DNA from: Thozetella sp. PMI_491
Lineage: Eukaryota; Ascomycota; Sordariomycetes; Chaetosphaeriales; Chaetosphaeriaceae
DNA length: 64,000 nucleotides
Direction of reading: 5' to 3'
Assembly: GCA_021432635.1 (NCBI GenBank)
Contig: MU270033.1
Location: forward strand, 142,649-206,648
Part shown: piece after piece, positions 10,733 to 20,668 of the stretch
Layout: every line of letters begins with the position of its first letter
Position numbering within the stretch: position 1 is the first letter of the stretch
Translations under genes and position numbers: made by a program
The notes under the pieces: generated by a model
The model's database searches: none
What the model was told of the DNA's origin: nothing
Seen by the model: only the letters and a program-made list of their open reading frames with translations

Positions 10733-11871
10733 GATGAGAAGGAGAGACCGAAGGCCTCTGGGATCACGACGGGATGGTCGATACTAAGGTAGACCCTCTT
10801 GCATCGCCTCCAGGAGTCACGCGCCTGAGGACAGAATTTGGCGGAAATGATGTATTCGTCTACACTTCACTTTCTCGTCACACGGCTGTGGTATTGAAGG
10901 AACACGTGAAAAATAGACATATTTGGCGTGCAGGAGGCGCATAGAAGCAATTATAAAAATCCTAGCTGAGGCGCCCGAGTCTGGAGGTGTCGCTGCACGG
11001 CTAGTGCACTGCGGTGTGCCAAGCGCCCGCCATATAGTTCTTCAGCCCTGATACGAACCCCCATATTTCAACCGGGGGTTCCTGAAATGCCTGGATACCT
11101 ACCAGATAACAAGCTGCTGGAAAAACAAAGCAGCAAAAAGTAACACGACGCCCCAGGGATTCAAACCCTGTCCTCCGAGGAGTATTAACCACCTGAGAGA
11201 TAGGTTAGCTGCGGTTTTCTGTAACACGTGGAGGGTATACTGACTCCGCCAAATCGCCTTGACCGTACTGAGCTCGGCAAGCCGTAAACCCTGCCTTGAA
11301 GTGTGGAGGAGTGCATGAAAGCGCGCTGCACGCACAAACACTGTTTTAGGAGCAATGGTAAGAAGAGTAGGATTGGGCGGCGGCAGCAACAGCCGCAGCA
11401 GCACCATGCAAGGGGTTAACAACGGGCCCGGCCACTGCCGGTCCCGGATTCGAAGAAGCTGAGAGCGATATGTAGCTAGATCAGCCGCATATGTTGCTGC
11501 GAAATTACATTTCTTTCTTGGGAAGCGCGAGGGCAGAAATCTAGTCGTCCTCAGCCGCACCAACGCACGAGGCGGATTAGACGCTCGATAGATATGGGAG
11601 CCACACACGGCACAGCCATTAGCTCGGGTCTAGATTGGGTAGAAGGCAGAGTCAACCCCAATTTACAAGACGCCGTGGCTTGCAGCGACCGGCACTGGCG
11701 ACCAGGGTTAACGGATTGGGTCGCTTGTTGTTCCCGGGATCTTCGCATGAGGCTCTGCTGTGTCCTCCTGCGTATATGAGAAACATGGGTAGTCACGCCC
11801 GACTTTACACGAGCTCGGAGCCGTATCTTCGATCTCTTCTTAGGGCAGCCGTCTACATCGCACTAGCCTCG
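10733..11871. other. divergent intergenic region between GH72 and CFEM genes
   Basis: A gap of 1.1 kb between two divergently transcribed cell-surface genes. It contains a tRNA-like Pol III promoter pair (listed separately). Open frames here, such as 11099-11608 and 11551-11796 on the minus strand, have no recognisable features and overlap that element. Confidence 0.4.
11130..11215 (-). repeat. possible SINE head (tRNA-like Pol III promoter)
   Basis: On the minus strand, a box A-like TCTCAGGTGGTTAA (within 11189-11207) is followed by a box B GGTTTGAATCC (11167-11157) inside a 5-bp T-arm stem (11170-11154). A run of five T lies just downstream (11139-11135). Box spacing resembles a tRNA, but no proper anticodon arm or closing acceptor stem can be drawn, so it is not a functional tRNA. 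Fungal tRNA-derived SINEs have this layout. Other copies in the genome would settle it. Confidence 0.4.
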
Positions 11872-14800
11872 ATGGATGGTCAACAGAACCCCCAACAGCC
11901 GGCGAAAGGCCGAGCGATCAACACCAAAGGCAAGCACAACCACAGAAATGGAGAGAAAGTGGCGAGGCCCACGCTAACATTTGTCTCCTGTAAGGCCAGC
12001 GAAATACCAAGCAGACTTCGTTCTGGCTGCTGAGACTCTACGGCCTGATTACGGTTCTGATTCTCACCCTGGCCCTCATTGGCGTCGTGGCATTTCTCAG
12101 CAAGACGCTTCCGAGCGGGTCTCAGATCAACTACAACCCCCTTGCCGCACAACGACTGCAGCAACACCCCTTGTCGCTGACGAAAGTTGACGATAAGACG
12201 GCAACGGACACTTGCGTATACGGTAACTACAACACTGGATGCACAGATGACCGACGACCTACTGCGGTTTTGTTCGCAGGTTGCTCCTATGGATGTGCGG
12301 TATGACTAGTCCCCGACGCCCTGACCATAGGAGTATGACAGCTAACTCGGGCTACTCTCTTCAACAGCACAACTGCATCGCTACGGCTCTTGCTATGGGT
12401 CGTTGCGGCCCCGCGGACATCGCCTGCCAATGCTCGAACTTGGGTGGCTCGATCAAGAACTGGTACTTCGGTTGCATCACTGACGATTGCGACGCCCCAG
12501 AAGTGAACTACGAGGCGGCCGACTGGGGCCGGGACGCCTGCCAGAGCTACACAGCAGGCTTGTTAACCGGACAGCCGGGATACGTCGATCTATTCAGCGG
12601 ATCCACTGGATATAGTTATCAGTCCGCCCTGCCCGGGGTCGTGAGTGCTTGCAGCTTCTTCACCATGCCTAACCTTGTTACGGCAACGCCGGTCCTGAAT
12701 ACCACGACCGTCGCGTCAACGGCGCTACCGACGCTGGTTGTTACGTTGGCGTCTCCAACACCGAGCAGGACAGCTAGCATCACGCCTTTGACTTCGGCTT
12801 CCGTCCCCATCACGTCCTCGATTGGGGTCTCGCTGGCCACGCCCTCCACAACTGTACCCGACACAAATAGTTCGGCGAGCCTATTATCTTCACCGAGCCT
12901 AGTATCTTCGTCGATCGTGGTGTCTTCTTCGGCTTCGCGCTTAATCAACGTGACTTCCAGCCCCTCCCTGATCTCATCTGTGATTCCCGGCACCAATATG
13001 ACCGCCAGTCCTACACTGTCCTCCAACCCGGTAGCAGTCAGCAACGCCACGACCAGCACTCCGTCGATTCCACCGATCGATCCCTTTGTGCCGCCAGTTA
13101 TCACTGTTACTGGATCTACATCATTCCCGGATCCATTTCTGTCTATATCCACAATTTCAACTGTAAATGTGACGATTGTCCCGACCGGATCCGTATCCGG
13201 ATCGGTTTCAGTACTCAGCAGTTCGATTTCCCCGTCGATTCCTGCAAGCTCAGTGCTTCGAATCTCCGGGTCTCCTAGTTCAGTGCCACTTGCGCCGGCG
13301 GTCTCTCTATCAGGCTTTACCGTAACTGGATCCGTAGAGCCGGTAGTGGTTCCCTCCTCTCGATCCGAGACCACGGCCCCGGGCATTCGAAGTGGAACGC
13401 CTGCGCCCGTAACCGGCGAGGTCGCGTCACTCCCTGTCAATGCAGGGACGCGAGTGCCTGATACCTCGCTAGCAACGGCCGAGAGCCTGTCTCCTCCCCC
13501 CGGCACACCGACTGTCTCTGCCCTCACCACTGTATCGGGTTCCTCAGTCATTGCGCTGTCCAGTTCGGGCACTACAATTGTAGCTCCGTCCGAGAAGAGT
13601 ACCGATACTGGAACTAGGGGGAGCACTGGAACTGAAGCTATTAGTGCCACTGGTCTCAAAACTAGCGTAGGAACTAATACGGGCACTGCTACTGGAACCC
13701 TGACGGGTACCGATCCTCCTCCTCAACCGCAGACAACTCTTTCTCCGACAAAAGCTACCGGAAGCAGCGGGGGGGATTCCGGTACCGCTACACCGTCTCC
13801 ATCCTCGACCGTCGACCCGGCCTCGGCTGTCATTGCCATCTCATGGCCAGTGTCTCGTGCCATTCTAGGCAACTTTACGCCTCTTATTCTTGCGCGCATA
13901 TTCGTTTCTTTCTTTTCGGGCGCCTACCAGCAAGTCTCCATGTTCGAGCCAATCCGATTACTGTTGTATCAAGGTGGCACCACAGGAAGCATCCTCGGTG
14001 GTGGCACCTCCGCTGCCATGCTGCCCGTCTCGATTGTGGTAGGGGTGGCTCATCTCGGCAGCGCGTTTGCCGCCCGGTCTCTCTACCTGGACACCAACTA
14101 CTGCGAAAAGTCAGATTTGTACAGCGCAAGCAACCCCTGTTGGCCGCCACGGCTGAGCGTCACGCCATGGGTCATGACCCTACTACTGACTATACTCTGC
14201 TGTGTTGCGGTCACCATGCTCTATCTCATCGCATTCTGGTTCCAGAGTCCGAAGTCTATCACCGCAGATCCCACGAGCATTGTGGGTGTCACCGTCGTCA
14301 TGGGCCACCCCGACATCGAGGCCGAGTTCGCCGCCCTGCCCAAGGAGATGACAACGAAGCAGCTGATCAAGCATCTTGAGAATCGGCGCTTCACACTCGG
14401 CGACTTCGACCTGCTGCGGGCGGGCCAGCCCGCAGTGCTCAAGTTCGGTATCATGCCGGCACCGCCTCGCAACGCTGCAGAGGAGAGTCGCCAGCGATCT
14501 GCGATGGAGCGTCTCGAGGGCGGGCTAGCCAAGACGCGGAATAACCTAGGACTTACGGACTGGAAGAGCTGGCGCGTGTATGTGGACGTGCTTTTCGCCA
14601 TGTTCGCGGCTGCACTCATGGGCGTGGCCGCCGCGTCGATCCAGAACGTAGACGACCCGCGACGAGTGTTCATTGTGAGCGAGCCAGATACGTCCATTAG
14701 CATGCGTGTGATATTCGCGGTGCTGGGCGTGATCATCTCCCTCTACTGGGGCTTTGTGTTTCGCGACGCGCAGACCTTCGCGCCGTATACCGCCCTAGCG

Positions 14801-15319
14801 ACTCGGTCGTCGGATCCGAAGCCGACCTTGTTGTTGCGAAGACACATCTTGCCTATCACAGCGATCGTGCCACTCCTGCGAAACGGTCACATTGTCCCGG
14901 GGTCCGTTGCGTTTACGGCACTCGTGTCAGAAGTCCTAGTGGTAGTGTTGGCAGGGCTTCCATACCGGCCCGGACAGCTAAAGGGGGAGTTTCTATTCTG
15001 CGCCATCGCTACTCTTGTCATCCTCGCTCTCATGCTGGTTGAGCTGGGGGTGACAATATCGTGGCGTGCTAAGTGCGTGCCGCATCTACCCAGGCGCCCC
15101 GATACTGTTGCCGCTGTGATGACATATGTTGCCGGCGCGAAGATGAATGCTGACTTCGATGGGTTGGAGGAGGTTAAAAAGAAAGAGCGGGATGCCGCTG
15201 TTATTTCGTTGGGAAAGAAGTACGAGTATGGGGAGATGCAAGACGATCGGGGAAGCTTTAGATGGATGGTTGATCAGTCTGCAGATCCGGGGTCGGAGAG
15301 AGCCAAAGGCTATAATTAG
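11872..15319 (+). CDS. CFEM-domain, mucin-like, polytopic membrane protein (DUF3433-like C-terminus)
   Basis: About 1,110 aa. The first exon (ATG 11872) is joined to 12000 or thereabouts by an intron whose donor I cannot fix (candidates 11880, 11930, 11959). A second intron, 12300-12367 (GTATGA donor, GCTAAC branch, CAACAG acceptor), is clear. Order: a membrane helix (WLLRLYGLITVLILTLALIG), then a CFEM domain with eight cysteines starting CAHNCIATAL and continuing CGPADIACQC. About 450 Ser/Thr/Pro-rich residues follow (mucin-like, likely heavily O-glycosylated), then roughly six to seven hydrophobic helices separated by a soluble loop. The NPCWPPRLSVTPWV block recalls DUF3433 proteins. CFEM domains bind haem or act in surface sensing; joining one to such a membrane body suggests a receptor or transporter-like surface protein. 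Divergent from GH72. Confidence 0.78.
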
Positions 15320-16024
15320 GATTGTAGAGGAATTGACGATAGAGAGACTAGTAATCAGTAATCAGGCAATGACACCCGGGATGGCCTTTAATGCTCTTGC
15401 TAAATTATAGACGCTAGATAAACTCAAGTTAACACATGCTACGCTTCTAGTCTTGGTGAGAAAGACTGGTACAATTGCGTTTTTATATATACTTCCCGCA
15501 CTTATTGTCGTCTTCTCGGGACCTTCTATCGGGTTTATTGAGGTTTTATGACACTCTGTTTTCGGCTCCTATATCCCGCTATAGTTTCAAAGCCCTTTTT
15601 CTCGAGGCCCTTATGTTTCTGTGGTAGCTACGGGCTTAATTGAGGTTCTGTAACTACCTGTTTTCCGCTCCCATATCCTGCCATTTTCAGCCTCCTCGAC
15701 GCCCCATACTAAGCTTGGTGACTGCTGGGTTAGTAGTTGGGTCGGTGACAATCAGCGAATACCCGGTGTTGTATGTTTTGGGGGAGGGTTAAGAATTGTT
15801 ATCTTTTTTAGGTGGATCAAGCTATTATACTTTGATACTTGAATGGCTTAATTGAAGGTCTTCCTGTGGTGGTCATCACCCATGCCGACAGGTCGTTGTG
15901 GGACTAGTCGGAGTGTGGCTACCCTCCAGTGCTGATTTTTGGTCAAGACCGCCCAACTTTGGTGAAGGAAAAATAGCTTTGGTTACAGAGGGATATATTT
16001 AACCCATCGTCATGATATGTCGGA
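15320..16024. repeat. gap containing an imperfect ~63-bp direct repeat
   Basis: No gene is seen. The segment 15530-15592 and the segment 15631-15693 are imperfect direct repeats (shared words include TTGAGGTT, CTGTTTTC and GCTCC), about 100 bp apart. They lie between the 3' ends of two convergent genes, so a processing or termination role is possible but unproven. Confidence 0.5.
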
Positions 16025-16366
16025 TTAAAAAGAGCCCCGGGCTGCCCTCAACCTAGCCGTCTTGGGAGCAGGAACACACAATCCACCGCAATCACGACCT
16101 CCTTTCTTTGGATCACAATCGTCGGGAGCGTCGATGCACACTTGTCCAGCAGGGCATAAGAAGCCAGCGATCCCACCACAAAACTTCTGCTCTTCCAGGT
16201 TAATGCACATCAGGTTCTCAATCGGTCCTTTGCAGGGCGTATCGATACACGTGGTGTTAAACGGGCAGAGGGTCGTAGGACACCGGCCACATGAGAAGCA
16301 AGGCTCTTGACACGTGTTTGCCGCAACGAGCGCCAGTAGCGTTGATATCAGGAAAGGCCTCATCAT
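16025..16366 (-). CDS. small secreted cysteine-rich protein, 113 aa
   Basis: A single-exon gene. Residues 1-17 (MMRPFLISTLLALVAAN) form a signal peptide. The mature part holds 15 cysteines in about 80 residues (CQEPCFSCGRCPTTLCPF, then CGGIAGFLCPAGQVCID and DCGGLCVP), which should give a compact disulfide-bonded fold. The segment GFLCPAGQVCIDAPDDCDP resembles a small family of fungal secreted proteins that I know only as hypothetical. Such proteins are often surface or host-interaction effectors, but no function can be read from this sequence. A second ATG directly follows the first. Confidence 0.8.
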   Translation of the reverse strand: MMRPFLISTLLALVAANTCQEPCFSCGRCPTTLCPFNTTCIDTPCKGPIENLMCINLEEQKFCGGIAGFLCPAGQVCIDAPDDCDPKKGGRDCGGLCVPAPKTARLRAARGSF

Positions 16367-18096
16367 GAGAAAGCCGCAGCTGATGGTGCCGGTTTTGATG
16401 ATGCCTTGTCGCTAGTAGTATAGTGATCACGGTGTTATTCTTAATGACGTTCGTAGAGATTTGCAACTGTCAAGAACAGCGCTGATGGAGTGGTAGCTTC
16501 GGCTGAGGACTGGTTGAAATTGAACTAACAGCAGGCACCACAAATTAGGGATCAGAGGGTTTAAATGTTCAAAAGCCTGGATAAAGTCTGTGGAATGCCA
16601 GCGCAGCGCTGATCTCCGGAAAAGTCAGCACATATGCAACCTAGCGTGCATTCTAGCCATCACTGAGCGAGCTGCGGAGTTAAGAGGCACGAAGCCAAGA
16701 CCTTGCCCCTTGCGTACGTTGCATCCTAATGGATGCGAAGAAATAGGTCGATGGCATGGTGGAAGCTAGCCATCCGGAAAACTGCAAATGTACCTTAGAC
16801 CGTGGGTCAAATACCCAAACAGAGGTACTCCCCATTAGCCCGGGAACTTTGGGGAGCTCAGCCCAAGATTCACAACATCCGTGAAGTGTCTTAGTAGTGC
16901 AGGCATCAACGCACCAGCCATGGGAAAGCATGTGATGGAAAAAGCTATAGCCAGGTTGAAGTCTAGCATATGATAAAGATGTTTTATTGGTAAAAAGATT
17001 GGGAGAAAGAGAAAGGATGGTATAACTTAGATGAGTCGGCTAATCTACCTCAACCATCACTTATACCCCATTTTTCGCCTAAATTTATTCAGTGGTCGTA
17101 TTCAGGTCGGTTAACTTCCAGATCTATGGCTGAGAATACGCCTATAAATAGGAACATGGATATTAGAATATATTAAATCTCAAAATATGTGCCAGTTTCT
17201 GCAGTTCGAGTACGTTGTACTATCGCCCTTCTGATCCAGCCCAGTTGCTTGTTATCGATTAATCCCGGGCTTCGCTCCATCGGCGGACCTTATTATATTG
17301 GGCCGTTACAATGTTATCCCTCGTACTCTTGAGCTTTTCGAGGCAGCTGTTTTGGACCTCTAGCTTTAGATCTTTGAGCTCTTTAAATTGATACGGCTTT
17401 AATATAGAAGTAGCGCTTTCGCTCTTTATAGGATCTTTAAAGTTTGTTATTAGTTAAAGCTTGATATAGTTGTAAGTGATCTTAATTAAAACGACTATAA
17501 ACCTTTAGAGGAGATAATATATTTTCCTGATACAATATTAAATATAACTAAGAGGATAAAGGTTATTGACGTGATAGAAATAGCTAGTTATAAAGCTATT
17601 AGTTAAATTCTGATATAAATATCTGCCTTATATATATTTAATATTAGGATAAACTAAGAGAGGAACGTCGTTATTTAAAAGTTAGGAATTACCCCTAGTG
17701 CTAGAATAAGCCTTGGTTCTCGACTGAAATAAAGGAGAGTGGAGAGTCGATCATGGCTAGCCCCGTCTTTTGCCGAAAAGCTCTGACCTCATGTTGCCCA
17801 TTCTTCATCTGACCACCCGGTTGAGTGCACTCACGACCTGCTTAAGGGCCTCAGGCTCATCTTGTCAGTCGATACTCTAGTGTACTCCATCACCGTCGGG
17901 CAAAAGTGCGCAAATATTGTAGGCATCGCATTTTCAGAATATCCAAACGCAGCGTTTATCCTAGACAGCCAAGATAGCAACATGGTTGCTCAGGCTATAA
18001 TAACCTGTATCCCGACTCCCCACATACAAGGTTTTCGAAAAGAAGAGCTGCTATCTTAGCTGCTCGAGTCAACCATACCGACCCTTATTTGGTCCT
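16367..18096. other. gap, partly AT-rich, no gene supported
   Basis: An 83-codon minus-strand frame at 16680-16931 has a few cysteines but no recognisable family. From about 17150 to 17700 the DNA is AT-rich and resembles decayed repeat. The final 300 bases lie behind the 3' end of the aminopeptidase gene. Confidence 0.4.
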
Positions 18097-19251
18097 TCAC
18101 TGATATTTCTCCACGATCTCTTTAAGCTTATCCAGCGGCAACGCCTCGATCGTATGGCCATGGAACCCAGTTATCGTCTCTGCCATGCACAGCGCATTGT
18201 AGATGGCCTCCTCGGTGGCGTCGGCGGCAGCCTCGAACAACGCGTTGATGGTCTGGTCATCCACCACCTCGACATTGAGAGGAGTCGCCTTGAACGGATC
18301 CAGCGATTTTTTGGTGCCCGTGTAGGTCTGCACTGGGATTTCGTTGCCTGTGCTGAAGGCTAGGAAGATGTCGCCCGAAGGGTTGTGCCCGTAGCCACCG
18401 ACGCGCGACAGCCCGACGGTAGCCCTCTTGGCCAGTCTCTGACATTGCAGCGGGTGCAGTGGCGCGTCGGTCGCGATGATGACGATGATGCTCCCGTCCT
18501 TCTTGTCCTTGGCCTTATCGGCCTCACTCGCTCCCAGCTTCTCGGCCTCGCGTTCCTGTGCGATAATGCGGCCCACAGGAATGCCCGAGAATCTCAGCGC
18601 GTTCAGGCGGCCGTAGTTGGCCTGGACGATCGCCCCGAGGGTATACTTTTGGTCCTCGCCCTTGCCGCTGGGTACAAGACGGCTGCTGGATCCGGTGCCG
18701 CCCTTGAAGCCCTGGCAGATCATGCCGGTGCCGCCGCCCCGGTTTCCCTCCGGTACCCGGTCCGAAGTGGCGTTCTTGATGCCCTCGACAATGTGGTCCG
18801 GCTCGACGGCAAAGTGGCTCATGTCATTCAAGTGGCCGTCGAACGTCTCGGCAACGACGGGCAGCAAGAACCAGCCGATGCCGTCCTCCGGTTCATCGTA
18901 CTTCTCAATCGCATACTTGTATATTCCCTGGTATGCAGCCCCGACAGCGAACGAGTTCGTGATAATAATGGGGGACGCCAGCAGCCCGGTCTCCTCGATC
19001 CAGTGCGAGCCCGTCATCTCGCCGGAGCCATTGAAGCGGAAGATGCCGGCATAGCAGGCCTGGTGGAACCAGTCCTGGCGCGGCAACAACACCGTCACAC
19101 CGGTGTTGGTTTTGCCCTCGCGCGAGATGATCTCCTTGGTGCTGGCCAGCACGCCAGGAACATCTGTCAAGCTATTCTTGGGCCCCGGGGGCCATTGCCC
19201 TAGGTAAATATTGGGGACGATATCGCGAAGGCGTGCGCGGGGAGAGGCCAT
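18097..19251 (-). CDS. P1/DmpA-type aminopeptidase (peptidase family S58)
   Basis: A single exon, 384 aa, full length for the family. The N-terminus (LTDVPGV...TGVTVLLP) and the blocks GGGTGMICQGFKGGTGSSSR, YTLGAIVQANYG and DGSIIVIIATDAPL are characteristic of DmpA/BapA-like Ntn-type hydrolases. These proenzymes cut themselves between Gly and Ser; here that bond should be Gly253-Ser254, leaving Ser254 as the N-terminal nucleophile of the beta chain. They release N-terminal residues from small peptides, D-amino-acid amides or beta-peptides. There is no signal peptide, so it is probably intracellular. The insertion of charged residues just before the cleavage site (about 233-252) is longer than I expect and lies in the processing loop. 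Confidence 0.92.
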   Translation of the reverse strand: MASPRARLRDIVPNIYLGQWPPGPKNSLTDVPGVLASTKEIISREGKTNTGVTVLLPRQDWFHQACYAGIFRFNGSGEMTGSHWIEETGLLASPIIITNSFAVGAAYQGIYKYAIEKYDEPEDGIGWFLLPVVAETFDGHLNDMSHFAVEPDHIVEGIKNATSDRVPEGNRGGGTGMICQGFKGGTGSSSRLVPSGKGEDQKYTLGAIVQANYGRLNALRFSGIPVGRIIAQEREAEKLGASEADKAKDKKDGSIIVIIATDAPLHPLQCQRLAKRATVGLSRVGGYGHNPSGDIFLAFSTGNEIPVQTYTGTKKSLDPFKATPLNVEVVDDQTINALFEAAADATEEAIYNALCMAETITGFHGHTIEALPLDKLKEIVEKYQ

Positions 19252-20111
19252 GTTGGGCGTTTGTCAGCTGTTTGCGTGCAGCCTCCTTTACTCTTGGACG
19301 GAGTTGGGGCGGGGGTGGGTTTTATACTGTCGCATGTCAGAAGTGCTCATTCACACCTAAAAGAATTGGATGGCCCCCTTCCCTAGTGCCGTCACTGCCC
19401 GTCAGAATGATTCATGTAAGCTTGCGGCCAGGTGGAGTACGAACAGCCCAATCCGCGTTCAGCGCCCCAACATGGTTCGGCGACTAACCTATCGCGTAAT
19501 GCCCCGCATTAGGTAGGTCTAGTTTACCTATTTGCTACAACTGGGTCTGTCTATCTCTAGGTCGAAATTTACCGGCATGCGCAAGAGAAGGGCTCTATGG
19601 GCCTCTTTACGGGCATAGAGGAAGCTATGCGGCTCTTGTAACTACAATTAGGCAAGCCATCACGCGGAGCAGCTATCTCTTGCATTGGAAGCTTCGCTGA
19701 ATATTAGATGTTTGCCAAGGTGTCACAATCACGACAACCCAGCTCTAGGATAACAAGTGGGGACTCCGAAGCACGGGGTAAGACCGTATTCCGACCCAAT
19801 GAATCCCAATTCCGAAGGCTACAGACGCTCCCGATATGCATATCCTACATAGTAGGGTGCCTGGTATTTCCTAGGACAAATACCTCGATGGTCACAGTAA
19901 GTGACAGTACCTCATTACTACCCTGACAAACGGGTCCTGACAAATGTCCTCTGACAAATAGACCATCCTCAGCGAAAACTATCGGCACGTAGTATACCAG
20001 TGCCGACCAACTAGACATCCAGATGGAATAGTGCGAACATCTTGTAACCAAAAATGCTCGCCATTACACCAGTCTTCCCGTACATTTGAATTTTGCTTGC
20101 CAAATGCAAGT
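19252..20111. other. gap, no gene supported
   Basis: Promoter region of the aminopeptidase gene followed by sequence with only short frames (for example 19708-19926). No repeat or regulatory motif stands out. Confidence 0.4.
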
Positions 20112-20668
20112 TTAATTATATGGATCATCGGGGGTCAGGGAAAACGTAGTAGTAGGCTTGGGTGTGAGGAAGGTGATGTACGTTGAGACCCGCGTCGGCG
20201 TAGGACCAACAATAGTGAACACTGTTGTGAGTGTCCTGGTGACGATGGTTGTCCGAGGGTTGTCGCTCCCATCATCCTGCGCCTCTGGGAGAACGCACTG
20301 GGAATACCAAGGGCTTTGCGTCATAACGCATGTCAGCAAGTGTTGGCATACTCGGCTTCCGCAGTGGGGTGTGACCTACTTTCCGTCATTTTTGCAATAT
20401 GCACCGGCCGTGCACGCCTTCGGTCCGTCCCAGGTTTGACCGCCGCCTACGTCCTCTGTCAGCCATCTAGTCAAGAGATTTCCATGAGCTAGTGAGGGTG
20501 CTCAAACTCACATTGACCGTATAGACTCTGAATGCTGGGGTTGATCACAACCACGGTGCTGGTAGGAGCGGCTGGTGGTACGGTGATTGGGCGACGTGTG
20601 GGACGTCCCCTCCACTGACCCAGGGCAGGGACGGCGAAGAGAGCTAGGAATGCAACCGGTTTCACCAT
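20112..20668 (-). CDS. secreted protein with a single CBM1 module, 141 aa
   Basis: Rebuilt as exons 20668-20512, 20446-20380 and 20313-20112; both introns have GCTGAC branch sites and the phases close perfectly. A signal peptide (MVKPVAFLALFAVPALG) is followed by a Pro/Thr linker and then a fungal cellulose-binding module, SLYGQCGGQTWDGPKACTAG followed by YCKNDGNPWYSQC, with four cysteines and aromatic residues in CBM1 positions. The C-terminal 55 residues are Thr/Pro-rich (TRTLTTVFTIV, TPKPTTTFSLTP). No catalytic domain is encoded, so it is a free-standing binding protein, perhaps a surface anchor, an expansin-like accessory or an effector. All conserved CBM1 residues are created only after splicing, which supports the model. 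Confidence 0.85.

Noticed and set aside
11154-11207. Functional tRNA gene
   Set aside because: Box A and box B are visible, but no anticodon arm or 7-bp acceptor stem can be formed.
12281-12367. Start of the CFEM gene at the TTG near 12281 or ATG 12293
   Set aside because: The stretch 12300-12367 has donor, branch site and acceptor of an intron. Removing it restores the eight-cysteine CFEM pattern, so these codons are intronic or in the wrong frame.
12619-13686. 355-codon minus-strand open frame
   Set aside because: It is antisense to the Ser/Thr-rich part of the CFEM gene; repetitive Ser/Thr codons on one strand commonly leave the other strand open.
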